The notes under the pieces: generated by a model | The model's input: the letters and a program-made list of their open reading frames with translations, nothing else | What the model was told of the DNA's origin: nothing | Databases searched by the model: none | Program-made: the position numbers and the translations under genes | Shown: one piece after another, positions 23,888-26,462 of the stretch | Layout of the letters: the number at the start of each line of letters is the position of its first letter | Numbering within the stretch: the first letter of the stretch is position 1 | Source of the DNA: an uncultured Sutterella sp. | GTDB taxonomy: Bacteria > Pseudomonadota > Gammaproteobacteria > Burkholderiales > Burkholderiaceae_F | Length of the DNA: 26,462 nucleotides | Reading direction: 5' to 3' | Assembly: GCA_937906995.1 (NCBI GenBank) | Contig: CALESB010000071.1 | Coordinates: forward strand, 1 to 26,462

Positions 23888-24336
23888 AGTATCTTTCGAG
23901 CAACATCTGCGTCCTGTCCACTAGCTCTCTCGTTTTTCATTATCACAAAATGGCGACAGGCCATCGGTTTTGTTTGATCCGAATAACTCATGATCATCTT
24001 TGAATAAGACTTAAACTCTGCTTGAGTCAAATGTCCCTTTCTTACCATGTCAGCAACACCGGGTATGGTCATAGCCTCTTTTGTACGAGCAACCGACCAA
24101 TTCGCTTTTTTGACTTCGTAGGTGGAGTTCTTCTTAATAACAATATCGAAAAGGTATTCGACCTTATTATTGTTGCTTAACCAACAGGGTGGATAACCCA
24201 ACCCTTTCAAGCTTAAAAGATATTTGTTTATTTTCCGAAGCTCATGGCACTCTTGGCTTTCAGTTGCGATAGCACCAATGGACGCTGTCAGTAAAGAAAA
24301 TGCTATAGAAGCGACTAATAGCTTTCCCACCTTCAT
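23857..24336 (-). CDS. Secreted paralogue of the ExbD/MotB-like protein's C-terminal domain
   Basis: This 159-residue protein has a signal peptide (MKVGKLLVASIAFSLL, cleavage near GAIA) and a 123-residue domain (37-159). That domain aligns without gaps to residues 187-309 of the upstream membrane protein: NKYLLSLKGLGYPPCWL is nearly identical and both end FYKYEK. Cysteines C51 and C127 (CRHF) are conserved. DNA identity is also high, so this is a fairly recent partial duplication that gained a signal peptide. GGGAGG lies before ATG 24336, and the frame extension to 24351 starts at a GTG inside that site. The gene starts 18 bp after the upstream stop, so it belongs to the same operon. Function unknown. 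Confidence 0.8.
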   Translation of the reverse strand: MKVGKLLVASIAFSLLTASIGAIATESQECHELRKINKYLLSLKGLGYPPCWLSNNNKVEYLFDIVIKKNSTYEVKKANWSVARTKEAMTIPGVADMVRKGHLTQAEFKSYSKMIMSYSDQTKPMACRHFVIMKNERASGQDADVARKILENYFYKYEK

Positions 24337-24354
24337 AGTACCTCCCGACACACA

Positions 24355-25284
24355 TTATTTTTCATATTTGTAGAAGAAGTTTTCCAAGAATTTACGGGCC
24401 ATATCAGCTGTCTCTCTATCCGGAATCTCACTCCTCATCGTAACAAAGTGACGACATGCGGTCGGTTTGGCTTGATTACTGTGACTCATGATTCGCTTGG
24501 ATAGCCATTGGAATTCCGTCTTGGTTAGATTTTCTTTTTCCAACATTTCTTTTACACCAGGAATATTCATTGCCTGTTCGGCACGTAATTCCGACCAATC
24601 TGCTTTTCTCACCTGGTAGCTATTTTCATCCTTAATAACCACATCAAACAAATATTCAACTTTATTGTTTTGATTAAGCCAACAAGGAGGATAACCAAGA
24701 CCTTTCAAACTCAGCAAATACTTGTTCGTTTTCATTAAATCTTGATTTTGAGATTCTGTTTCAGCCAATTGAGATCTTAAATGGTCGTAATCGTTTTTAA
24801 GCTTTTTGGCCTTATCCAATTCCTTCTGAACATCCTCATCAAGCACAAGATGGTGACCTGCCGCTAATTTCTCTGCAGCCAAGTTTAATTGGTTTTTAAA
24901 ATCTTTAAAGGATAGGGTTCCATCCTCCCGATTAAGCCATTTATCGTATAAATCCCTGCCTAGATCCAAGCTATCTTTTGCTTCCGTTCGTGAGATTTTC
25001 TCTACGTTTGAAATACAGGCGTAACATGGCATCAGGGCTTCAATTGGATCATTAGGATTGAGTTTACACACTCCTCCCAAATTTCGAATCCTATTAAATT
25101 TTTCTAGTTCCTTTGTTTTTTTATTCAGTTCATTAATCTGATTTTCGATCATGTCCTTTTGTTTTTTAATTTCGTCAAAAGACTCATTCAATCGAAAACC
25201 CAATAACAAAACCAATAAAAGAATAAGCGTAAACGCAATCTCCGTAAGTGAGATTTGGAAAACATTATCATTTTTTTTACTCAT
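24355..25284 (-). CDS. Single-pass membrane protein with ExbD/MotB-like topology and periplasmic domain
   Basis: This is a 309-residue protein. A short cytoplasmic N-terminus precedes one transmembrane helix (residues 11-30, ISLTEIAFTLILLLVLLLGF), whose placement and Glu15 recall ExbD, TolR, MotB and ZorB. A coiled coil follows (about 33-66 and 150-185), with a Cys-containing segment between them (C73, CYAC at 87-90), then the GYPPCW...CRHF domain (187-309). No OmpA-type peptidoglycan-binding motif is seen, which separates it from standard ZorB. ATGAGTAA overlaps the upstream stop by 8 bp. With the coiled-coil protein upstream it resembles a ZorAB-like ion-driven pair. The homology is by topology only. 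Confidence 0.7.
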   Translation of the reverse strand: MSKKNDNVFQISLTEIAFTLILLLVLLLGFRLNESFDEIKKQKDMIENQINELNKKTKELEKFNRIRNLGGVCKLNPNDPIEALMPCYACISNVEKISRTEAKDSLDLGRDLYDKWLNREDGTLSFKDFKNQLNLAAEKLAAGHHLVLDEDVQKELDKAKKLKNDYDHLRSQLAETESQNQDLMKTNKYLLSLKGLGYPPCWLNQNNKVEYLFDVVIKDENSYQVRKADWSELRAEQAMNIPGVKEMLEKENLTKTEFQWLSKRIMSHSNQAKPTACRHFVTMRSEIPDRETADMARKFLENFFYKYEK

Positions 25285-26362
25285 GACGGCCTCTTAAGAA
25301 TCCAAAGAGACCACCCCCTCGTGATTTGGACTGATTATTAGTCTCGTCAATAGCACTTTTTAGAGTTTGAATATCTTTATTTAAAGTAGTCGTTGCCTTT
25401 TCCACTGATGCCAATGAAGCATTCAGCACCTTCAAGTTATTGTCTAAAGCATCGATAAGCAGTTGAGATGTTTCTCCAACTCTTGCGGCCTCCTTAGAAG
25501 CCTGCGTGACCGCCCGTTGCATAGAGTGAACAGCACGGTTGGATTCTGCATTAATCGCATCATTAAAAGATTTAACATGATGTCCTACTTCTTCCGTAAC
25601 GGTAACAAGTGAGTGCGTCTTGGATTCAAACTCATCAATCACATGATTCAAGCGCGCGGACATTTGCGATATAGAGTTATCCCACTCAACTGTCGGCACA
25701 AAAGCATTATTAAGCTTCGTGGCCAGGTTATTGGAGGACCTAGCAATACTATCCACACTGCCTTCAAAATGTTGTGCCAGTTTCGAATGTTCTTCTCCTA
25801 AAGCATGTATGCTTGCACTCGCAACGTTTTGAATATTTCTTACAGCTTCCGCAGAGGTAACACTCACACTGTTAACACTTTGTTGTGTGACCTTTTGCAA
25901 CTCATCTAAAGCCAAACCAATTTGCTTATCTGTTCTTTGAGACGTTTGTTCAACAATCCCCTGCAGATTATTCTGCAAATCATGCAGTCCAATCGTAATG
26001 GAGGAATTGATATTCTCTTGCGTCTTATTGAAGTTTTCTGCAGATTGACTAATCTGAGAAACACTGTTTTCAAATTGCTCAGTCAACTTCTTATGTTTAT
26101 CACTCAGAGCCTTCACCCCCTCATCGGCAACGCGCTGGACGTTTTCAACCGCCTGGGAAGAAATCTCAGTAAAAGTGCCTACCGATGATTCAACAAATTT
26201 ATGCAATTCAGCGATATTTTCTTTGATCTGTTTATCGGATTTCTCAGCAGCCTGATCCAATAAAGCTTGGAGTTGAGCATTTAAGTTATCGAAATTTTTG
26301 TTCATTGATTCAGTGAAGGAAGCTTGGGCCTCTTGCATTGTTTTAGCGTGATCTTCCATCAT
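25277..26362 (-). CDS. Long coiled-coil protein, ZorA-tail-like, with internal 102-residue repeat
   Basis: The product is almost entirely helical coiled coil resembling the tails of ZorA and chemoreceptor-like proteins, ending in SRGGGLFGFLRGRHE. No membrane helices are present, although ZorA and ExbB proteins carry them N-terminally. The frame stays open upstream of this ATG to an in-frame TAA at 26441-26443, and that stretch reads like protein (VPVHDSEHNSELISEFL), so the gene may be a truncated ZorA-like C-terminus or start at a non-ATG codon. All frames close beyond 26441 in AT-rich DNA. It contains a gapless tandem duplication of 102-residue period. It is translationally coupled to the ExbD/MotB-like gene. 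Confidence 0.65.
   Translation of the reverse strand: MMEDHAKTMQEAQASFTESMNKNFDNLNAQLQALLDQAAEKSDKQIKENIAELHKFVESSVGTFTEISSQAVENVQRVADEGVKALSDKHKKLTEQFENSVSQISQSAENFNKTQENINSSITIGLHDLQNNLQGIVEQTSQRTDKQIGLALDELQKVTQQSVNSVSVTSAEAVRNIQNVASASIHALGEEHSKLAQHFEGSVDSIARSSNNLATKLNNAFVPTVEWDNSISQMSARLNHVIDEFESKTHSLVTVTEEVGHHVKSFNDAINAESNRAVHSMQRAVTQASKEAARVGETSQLLIDALDNNLKVLNASLASVEKATTTLNKDIQTLKSAIDETNNQSKSRGGGLFGFLRGRHE
25724..26272 (-). repeat. Gapless 102-residue (306-bp) internal repeat in the coiled-coil gene
   Basis: Counting the TTG at 26368 as residue 1, residues 33-113 align with 135-215 at a constant offset of 102: LQALLDQ/LQGIVEQ, SDKQI/TDKQI, SQAVENVQRV/AEAVRNIQNV, KLTEQFENSV/KLAQHFEGSV. 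The copies have diverged, so the duplication is old. Confidence 0.8.
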
Positions 26363-26462
26363 CCTCAATAAAAATTCAGAGATTAACTCGCTGTTATGTT
26401 CTGAGTCATGAACTGGTACGAAAATTCTGGACAGTAAAAATTAATTAAGAAATTATATTAAC

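Noticed and set aside
24355..26362. Calling the three-gene set a standard Zorya system
   Set aside because: No MotA-type channel domain, no OmpA domain and no ZorC, ZorD or ZorE gene is visible; only topology and coiled coil resemble ZorAB.
1..26462. Search for a CRISPR array to accompany the CARF and Csx16 genes
   Set aside because: No set of three or more regularly spaced 25-40-bp repeats was seen anywhere, and no cas operon is present.

Overview
This window appears to be a defence and conflict-gene island from a Gram-negative gut bacterium. An autotransporter barrel ending in an aromatic residue, several Sec-type signal peptides and a secreted C69 dipeptidase point to a proteobacterium. 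The style of the autotransporter and dipeptidase suggests the Sutterellaceae (Sutterella/Parasutterella type), but that placement is an inference. Two genes look like ordinary resident genes: the autotransporter (80-1417) and the dipeptidase (8080-9888). Most of the rest is accessory.

Layout. (1) 1-1420: the C-terminal part of an autotransporter, cut off at its 5' side by an in-frame stop. (2) 1555-2152: a relBE toxin-antitoxin operon with a palindromic operator on its promoter. (3) 2415-5855 (-): two tandem DUF262 genes, of which only the second carries a recognisable DUF1524/HNH-like end (GmrSD-like, type IV restriction style). (4) 5856-6379: gene-free DNA with several strong inverted repeats, including a perfect DnaA-box consensus. 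(5) 6380-7798 (-): an AAA+ ATPase behind a palindrome, and a 69-codon remnant whose 3' end matches the 3' end of a nuclease gene 4.6 kb away. (6) 8080-9888: C69 dipeptidase. (7) 10088-12160: a small membrane protein and an AAA+ ATPase with a PD-(D/E)xK-like C-terminus. (8) 12220-17439 (-): a two-gene McrBC-like system, with a 1123-residue coiled-coil AAA+ protein and a DUF2357/PD-(D/E)xK nuclease. (9) 17756-19649 (-): an HNH toxin-like protein, a small acidic protein and a cold-shock-domain/coiled-coil protein. (10) 19836-21102: a HEPN RNase-like membrane protein plus a secreted copy of its periplasmic domain. (11) 21736-23729: a small broken gene, a CRISPR-type CARF protein (NE0113 family) and a divergent Csx16 (VVA1548 family) gene, with no cas genes or CRISPR array visible. 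(12) 23857-26440 (-): a long coiled-coil protein, an ExbD/MotB-topology membrane protein and a secreted copy of its C-terminal domain.

How the genes may work together. Regions 3 and 8 are most simply restriction-like systems. Region 11 is a cyclic-oligonucleotide signalling fragment normally found with type III CRISPR. Regions 10 and 12 are the least explained. Each has a single-pass membrane protein with a periplasmic C-terminal domain, followed directly by a signal-peptide protein made of that domain alone. The same design with unrelated domains occurs twice within about 6 kb. A shared cis motif, TTCACAAATTT, occurs upstream of regions 9/10, 11a and 11b, so parts of this stretch may be co-regulated.
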